Assembly: GCF_002261335.1 (NCBI RefSeq)
Contig: NZ_NEVL01000005.1
Coordinates: 186,001 to 250,000, forward strand
From: Bordetella genomosp. 1
Lineage (GTDB): Bacteria; Pseudomonadota; Gammaproteobacteria; Burkholderiales; Burkholderiaceae_B
Reading direction: 5' to 3'
Length of the DNA: 64,000 bases
Shown here: positions 39,969-48,681 of the stretch, piece after piece
Layout of the letters: each line of letters begins with the position of its first letter
Numbering within the stretch: the first letter of the stretch is position 1
Position numbers and translations under genes: made by a program
Notes under the pieces: generated by a model
Told to the model about the DNA's origin: nothing
Seen by the model: the letters and a program-made list of their open reading frames with translations, nothing else
The model's database searches: none

Positions 39969-42868
39969 TGTCCAAGTTCTCTTCCCCCCTGCGCCTGACC
40001 CTGCTCGCGCTGGCGCTGCAAGGCTTCGGCAGCGGCGCGGCCGCCGAGATGGTCGGCCTGCCGAACTGCGCGGCGCCCGCCGACTACGTGGCCGACGATC
40101 CCATGCCGGCCTCGCACGTCAATGCCTGCATCCGCAACCTTTCCGAACGGCGCGCCGCCGTGCTGCTGCCCTCGGCGCTCGAGGAGATCGAGCGCGTGCC
40201 GACCGACGCAAGCCTGGGCCGCCACGCCTGGGGCTTTCTCGACGAGAACGGCAGGCTCGCCATCGTGCCGCGCTTCGAGGAGGCGCGCGATTTCCGCAAT
40301 GGCCGCGCCGCGGTCAAGCGCCGCGGCAAATGGGGCTTCATCGACACGCGCGGCAAGTTCGCCGTACCCGCCCGCTTCGATGCGGTCGAGGACTTCGTGT
40401 CGAGCGGCCTCGCGCTGGTGCACGAGAAGGGCGTGCGCAAGCTCATCGACCGCGACGGGCGCCAGGTGGGCGCGGCCTTCGACCACACCGTGCAGGAGGT
40501 CATGCTGCGTGATGGCCTGCCGGCGCAGGTCAACGTGATCTATCACCAGGAACTGCGCAGCGACGACGGCGTGCGGCAGTACGGCGACAGCGCCATCCAG
40601 CTGCACAAGACGCTGGGCCCCGGCCTGATCGTGGGCAGCAACGAGGAAGGACGGTACGGGGTGCTCGAGGACGAGGGCCTGGACTGGAAGATCCAGCCCA
40701 CCTATCACGAGATCGAGGTCACCGACGGCGCCCCGCTCGCGCTGGCGGTGGCCGAAGAAGAGGTCGTGCTGATCGACCGCAAGGGCACGGAGATCGGCCG
40801 TGGCCGCGGCTTCGAGCGCATCCATCGCATCGACCGCAGCAACTTCTGGTCGGCCCAGCTGCCCGAGTACAAGGGCTGGGTGGTGATCGACGGCGAGGGC
40901 CGCGAACGCGTCACGCTCAAGGAAAAAGACGCGCAGCAGACCGCCGTGCAGGGCGCCTTCCTTATCTATCCGGACGGCGACGTGCTCAAGGCGCTCGTTC
41001 CGGGCCAGGAGAGCGCGCTCACGCTGGGCGCCAAGGGCTCGCTCGAGGTCGCGGACGAGATCGACGGCTACGTCGTGTTCCGCGACACCGCGTCCGGCCG
41101 CTACAGCCTGCTCACGCCCAAGGGGACCTGGATGCATGGCGACCAGGCGCCGGCCTGGATGACCGAGCTCGGCCACGCCGAAGTGCGCGCGGGCCGGCTC
41201 TGGCTGCGCGATGGCGGCCAGCGTCTGCTCAACATCGTGGATGCCGATGGCCACCTGCTGATGGACGAGGCCACCATGAAGGCCTCGGCCGACCTGTTGC
41301 TGGTGAAGCTGCCCTTCAGCGATCCGCAGGCGCCGGTCGCGATGAGCCGCGCGAGCCACTGCCAGTGCGAGAGCGGCCCCGCCCTGCTGCTGGCCGACGG
41401 CACGCTGGTCACCGATCCGTCGTGGCACGAAGTCAACGTGCTGGAACCTGACGACGACTACGGCCCGCCCGCGGCGCCGGTGGCGGCCGACCAGGTGCGC
41501 TTCGCCGCCACCACCGACGCCGGCGTGGTGCTGCTCGATGCGCGCGGCAAGCCCATGTCGCTGCCGCCGCAGAAGCACATCGGTCTGTTCGACCATGGCT
41601 ACGCCTACGCGCTGCAGGACGACCAGGTGCAGCTGATCGACCGCGACGGCAAGATCCATGCGCTGCCGGAGAACTTCGCCCTCGAGCCGATCGGCGCCGG
41701 CATGGCGCGCTACGTGCGCGACGCCGCCGCCGATGCGCGCTGGGGCCTGTACGACCTGCGCGCGGGCCAGGAAGTGATGAGCCCGCAGCTCGCCTGGGTG
41801 CGGCCCTTCGTCGACGGCAAGGCCGTCGCGGCGCTGGCGCCCGGCCGGGTCGGCGTGATCGACGCCCAGGGCAACTGGCACATTCCGGCCGACTACGCCG
41901 GGATCGAGCGCGTCAACGGCGGACTCTGGCTGGTGCAGCAGGCGCAGGACACGCCGGTCGACCCCGACGCCGAGGACGCCGAGCCGCCGCTGGTCAAACT
42001 GGTGGACGCCGAGGGCAAGGACGTGCTCGGCTGGCAGCCCGGCCTGGGCGCGTCGGAGCGGCAGGACGACGGCCTCATCGTGCTGCATGCGGGGAGCCAG
42101 CGCTGGCTGGTGGGCGCCGACGGCGCCGAACCCATCGCGCTGGGCAATGGCTACTACACCCGCGCCGGCCGCTGGATGCAGATCAGCCGCCAGCCGGAGT
42201 TCGGCTATCTCGACGCGCAAGGCGGCTGGCAACTGCGCACCGAAACGCCCGGCACGCCGTTCAGCGGCCAGCCGGCGCGCGCCGTGATGCCGCTGGGCTA
42301 CGCCAACGAACCCCGCCTGATCGACGGCGCGGGCAAGACGGTGGCCACGCTGCCGCCGGGCGACTGGCAGGCCTCGGCCGACGGCAAGTGGCTGATCAAC
42401 CAGCGCCTCGACGACGACGGCGAGCCCGAGATCCAGTACGCCGACACGAACGGCAAGGTGCTGCACACGCTCGAGGGCTACGGCACCACGCCGTCCGAAG
42501 ACGTGGTGGTGCTGAAAGACCGCGACAACCTCGCGCGCGCGGTGGCGCTCAAGCCCGGCACGCCGGTGCCGCCGGTGGCCTACCGCTATCTCGGCGAGCG
42601 CCACGACGGCCTGGCGCTGGCCAATGCCGGCGACAGCGTGGGCTATCTCGATGCGCGCGGGATCTTCGCCATCGCGCCGGCCTATGTGGCGGCCTCGCCG
42701 TTCAGCGGCCAGCGCGCGGTGGTGTCCACCGATGCGCAGTCGATGCTGATCGACACGCAGGGCCGGGTGCTGGCGCGCGCGGGCCTGCAATGCGGGATCC
42801 GCGTGCTGTACGGCGCGACGGGAGAGCGGCTGTGGCCGCTCACCCTGCCCGCGAGCTGCCAACCCTGA
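39968..42868 (+). CDS. exported WG-repeat protein, second of a pair
   Basis: A 966-residue paralogue of the protein before it, starting on the last base of its stop codon (TGATG), so the two are co-translated. A signal peptide covers about residues 1-26 (LTLLALALQGFGSGAAAE). WG repeats include AWGFLDENGRLAIVPRF, KWGFIDTRGKFAVPARF, RVGVIDAQGNWHIPADY, EFGYLDAQGGW and SVGYLDARGIFAIAPAY. The end (LQCGIRVLYGATGERLW, then ASCQP) aligns with the C-terminal CG-x-LD-G-W-CQ pattern of the first protein, which points to a shared disulfide-bonded cap. No catalytic motif was seen. The pair probably works as a complex at the cell envelope (inference). Confidence 0.87.
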   Translation: MSKFSSPLRLTLLALALQGFGSGAAAEMVGLPNCAAPADYVADDPMPASHVNACIRNLSERRAAVLLPSALEEIERVPTDASLGRHAWGFLDENGRLAIVPRFEEARDFRNGRAAVKRRGKWGFIDTRGKFAVPARFDAVEDFVSSGLALVHEKGVRKLIDRDGRQVGAAFDHTVQEVMLRDGLPAQVNVIYHQELRSDDGVRQYGDSAIQLHKTLGPGLIVGSNEEGRYGVLEDEGLDWKIQPTYHEIEVTDGAPLALAVAEEEVVLIDRKGTEIGRGRGFERIHRIDRSNFWSAQLPEYKGWVVIDGEGRERVTLKEKDAQQTAVQGAFLIYPDGDVLKALVPGQESALTLGAKGSLEVADEIDGYVVFRDTASGRYSLLTPKGTWMHGDQAPAWMTELGHAEVRAGRLWLRDGGQRLLNIVDADGHLLMDEATMKASADLLLVKLPFSDPQAPVAMSRASHCQCESGPALLLADGTLVTDPSWHEVNVLEPDDDYGPPAAPVAADQVRFAATTDAGVVLLDARGKPMSLPPQKHIGLFDHGYAYALQDDQVQLIDRDGKIHALPENFALEPIGAGMARYVRDAAADARWGLYDLRAGQEVMSPQLAWVRPFVDGKAVAALAPGRVGVIDAQGNWHIPADYAGIERVNGGLWLVQQAQDTPVDPDAEDAEPPLVKLVDAEGKDVLGWQPGLGASERQDDGLIVLHAGSQRWLVGADGAEPIALGNGYYTRAGRWMQISRQPEFGYLDAQGGWQLRTETPGTPFSGQPARAVMPLGYANEPRLIDGAGKTVATLPPGDWQASADGKWLINQRLDDDGEPEIQYADTNGKVLHTLEGYGTTPSEDVVVLKDRDNLARAVALKPGTPVPPVAYRYLGERHDGLALANAGDSVGYLDARGIFAIAPAYVAASPFSGQRAVVSTDAQSMLIDTQGRVLARAGLQCGIRVLYGATGERLWPLTLPASCQP

Positions 42869-42887
42869 ACCCGGGCACGGCGCGGGC

Positions 42888-42917
42888 GCGCGGGCGGCGG
42901 CTTGCCCCCGCCCGCGC
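42888..42917 (+). terminator. hairpin after the WG-repeat operon
   Basis: A 10-bp perfect stem (GCGCGGGCGG / CCGCCCGCGC) with a ten-base loop, 19 bases after the stop codon. No T-tract follows, so termination may need Rho. Confidence 0.5.
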
Positions 42918-42979
42918 TCACGGGCTAGCATGCCAGAGCGGCGCGCCGCACCGGGGCGCCGACCGACTCGAAGGCATCA

Positions 42980-44017
42980 ATGGACCCGATTCTTTCCCAG
43001 TTGGCCACCGCGCTGCCGGAGGCAAAATCCATCGAGGCGCTCACGCGGCCGCTGCTGCAGATGTTGAGCACCGTCACCGGGATGGAGTCCACCTACCTCA
43101 CCTCGATCGACCTCGACCGCGACGAGCAAAAGGTGCGCTTCGCGCGCAACGTCGGCGACCTGACGATTCCGGAAGGGCTCACGGTCAAGTGGTCGGACAC
43201 GCTGTGCAAGCGTGCCATCGACGAAGACCGCCTCTATACCGACGACGTGGCCAGCTGCTGGGGCGATTCCGAGGCCGCGCGCCAGCTCGGCATCCAGACC
43301 TACCTCAGCACGCCCATCCTCAACGACGACGGCAAGCTGCTCGGCACGCTGTGCGCGGCCAGCTCGGGCAAGCGCCAGCTCGCGCCCGATGCCAATGCCC
43401 TGCTCAAGCTGTTTTCCAACCTGGTGGCAAGCTTCATCGAGCGCGAGCGCCTGCTGGACAACCTGCAGCAGGCCAACGCCAAGCTGATGGCGTACGCCAT
43501 GACGGACACGCTCACCGGCCTGCCGAACCGGCGCGCCGTGTTCGAGGAGCTGGAGCGCCTGCTCAAGCGCGCCGAGCGCGCCGGCGGCACCGTGCTGGTG
43601 GGCGTGATCGACCTCGACGGCTTCAAGATGATCAACGACACCTACGGCCACCAGTGCGGCGACGAATTCCTGCAGGCCGTGGGCCGGCGCCTGGCCGAGA
43701 GCCTGCGCGCCTCCGACATGGTCGGCCGCGTCGGCGGCGACGAGTTCCTGCTGGTCGGCCCCGGGCCCACGCCCGATCCCGAGCTCGACGATCTCGGCGC
43801 GAGCGACACCCAGCTCGCGGCGCAGACGCTGCAGCTGCGCACGGCCGCCGCCACGGCCGGCACCTATCGCCTGGGCGACCGGGTGATCGAATACCCCGGC
43901 GCGAGCGTGGGCGTGGTCTCGGTGGACCCGCTCAACATGGATGCCGAGACCTCGGTGCGGCTGGCGGACACGCGCATGTACGAGATCAAGCGCACCCGCA
44001 AACACCTCAACGGCTGA
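42980..44017 (+). CDS. GAF-domain diguanylate cyclase
   Basis: A 345-residue soluble protein that should make cyclic di-GMP from two GTP. The GAF sensor domain spans about 15-155 (GMESTYLTSIDLDRDEQKVR, STPILNDDGKLLGTLCAAS). The GGDEF domain spans about 175-340 with DTLTGLPNRRAVFEE and an intact GGDEF active site (252-256). The RASD at 243-246 lies exactly five residues before it and forms the product-inhibition I-site. No EAL domain. It stands between the WG-repeat operon and an exported protein of unknown function, as a separate gene. Confidence 0.94.
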   Translation: MDPILSQLATALPEAKSIEALTRPLLQMLSTVTGMESTYLTSIDLDRDEQKVRFARNVGDLTIPEGLTVKWSDTLCKRAIDEDRLYTDDVASCWGDSEAARQLGIQTYLSTPILNDDGKLLGTLCAASSGKRQLAPDANALLKLFSNLVASFIERERLLDNLQQANAKLMAYAMTDTLTGLPNRRAVFEELERLLKRAERAGGTVLVGVIDLDGFKMINDTYGHQCGDEFLQAVGRRLAESLRASDMVGRVGGDEFLLVGPGPTPDPELDDLGASDTQLAAQTLQLRTAAATAGTYRLGDRVIEYPGASVGVVSVDPLNMDAETSVRLADTRMYEIKRTRKHLNG

Positions 44018-44277
44018 ACCGCCGGGCGCGCCACGCACGGCGCACAGTTCGCCAGCGCGCGCGCCCGCAGCACCGCCTTACAACTTGCACCACTTGTGCT
44101 GCGACGACCGCGCTATGTTCGATGCGTGGTGCGCATCCGCGGCCCCCTCCCGCACGTATGACGTCATGAGGGTCGGCGTTCCGCCTCGTGCGCACCCCGA
44201 CCCGCCAGACCCCCGTTCGCGGTGCGCCGCGCCCCCGCGCGCACACCGCCATGCAGGCCCCTGCCCGGAGAGCTGCC
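44018..44277. other. intergenic region after the cyclase gene
   Basis: 260 bases with no credible gene. It contains the hairpin GATGCG-TGGTG-CGCATC (44121-44137) and the 10-bp palindrome ATGACGTCAT (44158-44167), both upstream of the exported protein at 44278 and possible regulatory sites. Confidence 0.4.
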
Positions 44278-45105
44278 ATGATGTCCGTCGATCGCCCCGT
44301 CCCGCGCGCGCCCCTGCCCTGGCTGGGCGCCTGCCTGGCCGCGCTGCTGTGCAGCGCGGGCGCGCATGCCGTGCCCAATGCGCCCGGCCCCGTCTCCGAA
44401 CACTTCACCGGCACGGCCTACGCCCAAGAAGACGGGCAGCTGCTGTATCGCGAGGCCCATTGGGTGGTGGTGGAGAACGCGCGCATGACGCGGCTGGTGC
44501 TGTATCAGTGCCCCAACGGCGCCCCCTTCGCGCGCAAGTGGGTGCGCGGCGCGGTGGACGACCCCGCGCCCGACTACGAGATGGAAGACCGGCGCAGCGG
44601 CATGCGCCAGGGCGTGCGCGGCAATGGCCAGTCGCGCGAGGTCTATTCCCAGCGCAATCCGTCGGAGCCGATGCGCACCGCGGCGCTCACGCCGCGGCCC
44701 AACCAGATCATCGATGCCGGCTTCGACGCCTACGTGCGCGAACACTGGCACCAGCTCACGCAGCGCCACGACCCGGTCATCGCCTTCCTGGTGCCCTCGC
44801 GGCTGCGCGACTACGAGCTGGAGGTGGATACCGGCGACCGCGAGTTCGAGGGCAGCCGCATGCTGCGCCTGCGGCTGAAGCTGGATGCCTGGTATGGCTT
44901 CGCCGCGCCGTCGATCCAGCTGCTGTACGACTGGAACGAGCGGCGCCTGCGCCTGTACGAAGGCCTGAGCGACATCCGCGACAGCGCCGGCGGCAGCCAG
45001 CGCGTGCGCATCGAGTTCGCCGCGCGCGACCGCAAGACCGGCACCACGGCCGCCGAGCAGGCCGAGGCCGGACGCGCCGAGCTGGTCAGCCGCTGCGAGG
45101 GCTGA
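44278..45105 (+). CDS. exported protein of unknown function
   Basis: I do not recognise the family. The product has 275 residues and a signal peptide (LPWLGACLAALLCSAGAHAV, cleavage near residue 31). The mature part is hydrophilic and mixed alpha/beta, with a strongly charged middle (DYEMEDRRSGMRQGVRG) and two Cys (in LYQCPNG and the C-terminal SRCEG) that could pair in the periplasm. The ATG at 44278 is chosen because GGAGAG stands at the right distance before it; the frame is open upstream to 44188. It is convergent with the gene at 45118, and both stop codons lie in the stems of a 7-bp hairpin (45100-45123). Confidence 0.75.
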   Translation: MMSVDRPVPRAPLPWLGACLAALLCSAGAHAVPNAPGPVSEHFTGTAYAQEDGQLLYREAHWVVVENARMTRLVLYQCPNGAPFARKWVRGAVDDPAPDYEMEDRRSGMRQGVRGNGQSREVYSQRNPSEPMRTAALTPRPNQIIDAGFDAYVREHWHQLTQRHDPVIAFLVPSRLRDYELEVDTGDREFEGSRMLRLRLKLDAWYGFAAPSIQLLYDWNERRLRLYEGLSDIRDSAGGSQRVRIEFAARDRKTGTTAAEQAEAGRAELVSRCEG

Positions 45106-45117
45106 GGCCCGCCGCGC

Positions 45118-46695
45118 TCAGCCGCGCAGACGCGCGACCGAGGCCGCCAGCTGCTCGTAGCGGCGGGTGCGGATCGCCTCGACCTGGTCGCGCGGGTTCA
45201 TGCCCGCGCCGTCATCCTCACGCGTGGCCTCGCGCACCAGCGCGGTCAGGTCGTGCGTGCGCGAGGTGCTGGTGGGCAGGGTGTATTCCTGCACCATCGC
45301 GCCCATCACGAACTTCTGCATGTGGGTCGACTGGTTGCTGCTCTGGGTCAGCTGGGCCTGCGTCAGCGCGCCGTTCTCGTAGGCGATGTCGGTGCGGCTG
45401 CTGCTCGTGTCGTCGACCTGGTAGTAGTAATAGTTCTGCGATTCGCGATCCGAGGTCAGCATCAGGCTGATCTCCGGCGAGAGCGAGCGGTGATAACTGG
45501 CCGACAGGCGGCTGTCGATCTGCTGCGTGATGCCGCGGTTCAAGGCGTCGCTGCCATACAGGTTGGTGCGCTGCGAGACCGTGTAGGTGAAGGTGTCGAG
45601 CTCTTCGGGCTTGCGCGGGTTGAGCGACACCGAGTTCTGCCGCACCGAGGCATTGAAGTCGGCCAGGCCGCTGAGCATGCTGCGGTCGGCCCGGTTGAGC
45701 GCGCTGGCGCCGGCCTGGCCCGGCCGCTGCACCGCCACGTCGCCGTAGTCGGCGTGCAGCGAGGAGAAGGCGTCCTTGAACAGCGACATCGTGAACGCGT
45801 CGCCCTCGCCGCGCGTGCGCGCCGCATCGAACTGGCGCAGGTAGCTGTCGACGGCGGCCGCGCGCTGCGTGGCGCTGCCCAGGGTGGTGGGCTTGGACAG
45901 GTCCAGGTCCACGCTGACCGTGCCCGCCGGGCCCGTGGACGACACCGAGCGGCTCTTGGCATCGGCATGGAACGACACGGTCTGGCTGTGCTGGTTGCCC
46001 AGGCTCACCGTCGCCTTCAGGTCCACCGCGCTCAACAGCGTCGTGTCGAAGCTGCCGAGCTTGCCCAGCGCCAGGCGCGGCGGCTCGCTGGCCAGGCCGT
46101 CCACGGCGTCCTGGAAGGCGCCTGCCAGGTTCGCGATGGCGGCGCGCTCCTCGTCGGAGACCTCGCCTTCGGTCACGTTCAGGGACACCGCCAGGCCATT
46201 GGCGTCGCTGCCCAGCGACACCTCCACGCGGGCGCCGCCGGCGGTCGTGATCGCGAGCGTGATCTGGTTGTCGGCCTGGGTGTGCTGGCGCTGGTGCAGT
46301 GCCGCCCCCGACACCGAGCCGGGCCGCGCCTGCAGGATCGACTGCGAGTAGTTCGCGCCATCGTCGCGGAAGCGTTCCAGGACGGCGGCGCCGAGCGCCT
46401 CGAAACGTCCGGCCAGCGTGGTCGAGACATAGTTGCCCGCCATCTGGGTGGAAATGGCGTCGTTCGCGTCGTGCTCCCAGTTCGCCGACGACAGCGACGG
46501 CAGCGCACTGGGCGATTGGTACACGCCGGACGCGGTAGCGCCCAGCCCCAGGCTGACGGCAGCGCCGCTCACGGCGTAGTCGGTCTGCACGGCGGCCGGC
46601 TGCACGCTGTTGGAGACGGGCACCGGCGCGGCGGCGCTGGCGCTGGCGGCCTGCCAGGCCGGGTTGGGCGCACTGGTGGCGGAAATCTGGGTCAT
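45118..46695 (-). CDS. protein of unknown function, candidate flagellar-regulon member
   Basis: I do not recognise this 525-residue protein. It has no signal peptide or membrane segment. It is rich in Ser, Ala, Thr and Gln at the N-terminus (MTQISATSAPNPAWQAASAS, GLGATASGVYQSP), then mixed, with YYYYQVDD and a helical end (PRDQVEAIRTRRYEQLAASV). The composition recalls flagellar hook-length or export-substrate proteins, though no domain is clear. The upstream region has a sigma-28 promoter match (46768-46794) whose start point would be near 46760; this makes the alternative ATG at 46761 unlikely and supports the ATG at 46695. It is divergent from a chemotaxis receptor gene. Confidence 0.7.
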   Translation of the reverse strand: MTQISATSAPNPAWQAASASAAAPVPVSNSVQPAAVQTDYAVSGAAVSLGLGATASGVYQSPSALPSLSSANWEHDANDAISTQMAGNYVSTTLAGRFEALGAAVLERFRDDGANYSQSILQARPGSVSGAALHQRQHTQADNQITLAITTAGGARVEVSLGSDANGLAVSLNVTEGEVSDEERAAIANLAGAFQDAVDGLASEPPRLALGKLGSFDTTLLSAVDLKATVSLGNQHSQTVSFHADAKSRSVSSTGPAGTVSVDLDLSKPTTLGSATQRAAAVDSYLRQFDAARTRGEGDAFTMSLFKDAFSSLHADYGDVAVQRPGQAGASALNRADRSMLSGLADFNASVRQNSVSLNPRKPEELDTFTYTVSQRTNLYGSDALNRGITQQIDSRLSASYHRSLSPEISLMLTSDRESQNYYYYQVDDTSSSRTDIAYENGALTQAQLTQSSNQSTHMQKFVMGAMVQEYTLPTSTSRTHDLTALVREATREDDGAGMNPRDQVEAIRTRRYEQLAASVARLRG

Positions 46696-46767
46696 GGGTC
46701 GTGGCTCAAAAGGAAATACGGGTCCGCCGGCACGCGTATCCGTACCGGCCCACTTCGACATGACTGT

Positions 46768-46794
46768 TTAACGGCAGCCCGATCTGTTACTTAA
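46768..46794 (-). promoter_or_regulatory. sigma-28 (FliA) promoter candidate
   Basis: On the minus strand TTAAGTAA begins at 46794 and GCCGTTAA lies at 46775-46768, with 15 bases between TTAA and GCCG. The consensus is TAAA, 15 bases, GCCGATAA: the -10 has seven of eight bases and the spacing is exact. It reads into the unknown gene ending at 45118. Confidence 0.6.
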
Positions 46795-46921
46795 CCCCGA
46801 CCGACCTCGACGCATTTTGCCCGCAGTAGGGGCCGATTTACCGTCAACTACCCCATTTATTGCCGTAAATGACGTTTATTTTCAGTTTGATGACACGCCA
46901 GGAAATAAGTGAAACAGGCGC

Positions 46922-46949
46922 TAAATCCCGGCATTCGAGACGCCGTTGT
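46922..46949 (+). promoter_or_regulatory. weak sigma-28 promoter candidate before the chemoreceptor
   Basis: TAAA (46922-46925), 16 bases, then GCCGTTGT (46942-46949). The -10 half matches five of eight bases and the spacing is one base long. Kept because chemoreceptor genes are usually in this class. Confidence 0.3.
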
Positions 46950-46986
46950 TACTTATGAATCGTTCCTCAACCCAGGCAAGACGCGC

Positions 46987-48606
46987 ATGAACCAGTTTCT
47001 GAAAGACATCACCGTACGGCGCATGATTCTGTGCACGTTGCTGCTCATCTGTGTGCTCATCTCCCTCCTCTCCTATATCAGTGTTGCCGGCCTGAGCACG
47101 GCCGGACGCGCGCTTGCCGCGAAAGACAAGCTGCTCCAGGAAGTCTCCCTCATGGCGCGCGTGAACGACCAGATCATGCGTGCGCGGCTGCGCCTGAACC
47201 GGCAGTTCGCCCACATGGAAGACGGCAATACGCGCCAGGCCAACGAGGAAGGCACCGGCGTGGACGCGGCGCTGACCGAGGCGCGCCGGCATCTCGACCG
47301 CTTCTTCGAGATCGACGCGGGCGAAACCCCGACGGCGGTCACCGGGCCGCTGCGCACCGACTTCGACAAGCTGGTCAACGAGGGCATCGCCGCGCAGCGC
47401 CAGACCCTGCGCGACAAGGGCGTGGACGCGGCGCGCGCCCAGGCCGCCATCGTGATCGACGCGAGCCGCACCTTCGCCAAGCACATGCAGGACTACGAGG
47501 CCTATGCCGAGCAGCGCGCCCACGACCTCTCCAGTGCCGCCGCCCACGATCGCGAGCAGGCCTATGTCGGCACCGGCATCGTGCTGGGCATCAGCCTGCT
47601 CCTGATCTTCCTGGGCGACCGCTACGTGGTGATCTACGTCAAGCGACCGCTCGAGTCGGTGCGCGCGCACTTCCGCCTGATCGCGGCGGGCGACCTGACC
47701 ACGCGCTGCGCCGACTTCGGCAAGAACTGCGTCGGCCAGATCATTCCCTACCTGCAGGAGATGCAGTCCAGCCTGGTGCGCACGGTCCAGGCGGTGCGCG
47801 ACGGCGTGGTCCAGATCAACACCGGCACCAGCGAGATCGCCGCCGGCAACCAGGACCTCTCCAGCCGCACCGAGGAACAGGCGGCGTCGCTCGAGGAGAC
47901 CGCGGCCAGCATGGAGGAACTGCTGTCGACCGTGTCCAACAACGCCGAGAACGCCCGCCAGGCGCAGGAACGCGCCTCGCAGGCCGCGGAAGTGGCGCGC
48001 GCGGGCGGCGCGGCGGTGGGCCAGGCGGTGCAGACCATGCGCGAGATCGCCAGCGACGCGGGCCGCATCGAGGACATCGTGGGCGTGATCGAGGGCATCG
48101 CCTTCCAGACCAACATCCTGGCGCTGAACGCCGCGGTCGAGGCCGCGCGCGCCGGCGAGCAGGGCAAGGGCTTCGCGGTGGTGGCGGGCGAGGTGCGGGC
48201 GCTGGCCCAGCGCAGCGCCGCGGCCGCCAAGGAGATCAAGCAGCTGATCGCGGCGTCGGGCGCCACGGTGCAGGCGGGCTCGGCGCAGGTCGAAGCGGCC
48301 GGCCGCACCATGAACGACATCCTGGCCACCATCGACAACCTGGCCCTGCTGGTGCACGAGATCTCGGCCGCGTCGGGCGAACAGGTCACCGGAATCGGCC
48401 AGGTCAACACCGCCGTCACGCAGATCGACCAGGTCACGCAGCAGAACGCCGCGCTGGTCGAGCAGGCCGCCGCCGCGGCCGCCTCGCTCGAATCGCAGGC
48501 GCAACGCCTGCAGGGTTCGGTGAGCCTGTTCCGCCTGCCGACGCAGCTCGGCCACGCGGAAGAACAGCTCCGGCCGGTGCCCACGCCACTGGCGCTGCCC
48601 GCCTGA
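46987..48606 (+). CDS. methyl-accepting chemotaxis protein
   Basis: A 539-residue transmembrane chemoreceptor. TM1 is at about 13-33 ([20 protein letters not shown]), a four-helix-bundle ligand domain follows (about 34-190), TM2 is at about 195-215 ([20 protein letters not shown]), then HAMP and the signalling hairpin. The hairpin tip [20 protein letters not shown] and [15 protein letters not shown] are fully conserved, as are methylation-helix segments ([20 protein letters not shown]). It lacks the C-terminal NWETF-type tether. The start is ATG 46987; the frame begins at a GTG at 46909 that has no support. A strong terminator follows. Confidence 0.94.
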   Translation: MNQFLKDITVRRMILCTLLLICVLISLLSYISVAGLSTAGRALAAKDKLLQEVSLMARVNDQIMRARLRLNRQFAHMEDGNTRQANEEGTGVDAALTEARRHLDRFFEIDAGETPTAVTGPLRTDFDKLVNEGIAAQRQTLRDKGVDAARAQAAIVIDASRTFAKHMQDYEAYAEQRAHDLSSAAAHDREQAYVGTGIVLGISLLLIFLGDRYVVIYVKRPLESVRAHFRLIAAGDLTTRCADFGKNCVGQIIPYLQEMQSSLVRTVQAVRDGVVQINTGTSEIAAGNQDLSSRTEEQAASLEETAASMEELLSTVSNNAENARQAQERASQAAEVARAGGAAVGQAVQTMREIASDAGRIEDIVGVIEGIAFQTNILALNAAVEAARAGEQGKGFAVVAGEVRALAQRSAAAAKEIKQLIAASGATVQAGSAQVEAAGRTMNDILATIDNLALLVHEISAASGEQVTGIGQVNTAVTQIDQVTQQNAALVEQAAAAAASLESQAQRLQGSVSLFRLPTQLGHAEEQLRPVPTPLALPA

Positions 48607-48627
48607 TCGCGTCCCTGTCGCGCAAAG

Positions 48628-48658
48628 AAAATGCCGATCCGCGAGGATCGGCATTTTT
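48628..48658. terminator. bidirectional rho-independent terminator
   Basis: A 13-bp perfect stem (AAAATGCCGATCC / GGATCGGCATTTT) with a GCGA loop and T-tract, 22 bases after the chemoreceptor stop and 24 bases after the convergent Bug receptor gene ends. It can serve both. Confidence 0.92.
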
Positions 48659-48681
48659 CATGGGGCAGGCAGCGCGGCGCC

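Noticed and set aside
36465-42931. Two frames of more than 1000 codons opposite the WG-repeat genes
   Set aside because: Antisense of repeat-rich genes; the forward products have signal peptides and WG repeats.
46834-46841. GCCGATTT as a sigma-28 -10 box for the chemoreceptor gene
   Set aside because: No TAAA-like -35 sequence lies 15 bases before it.
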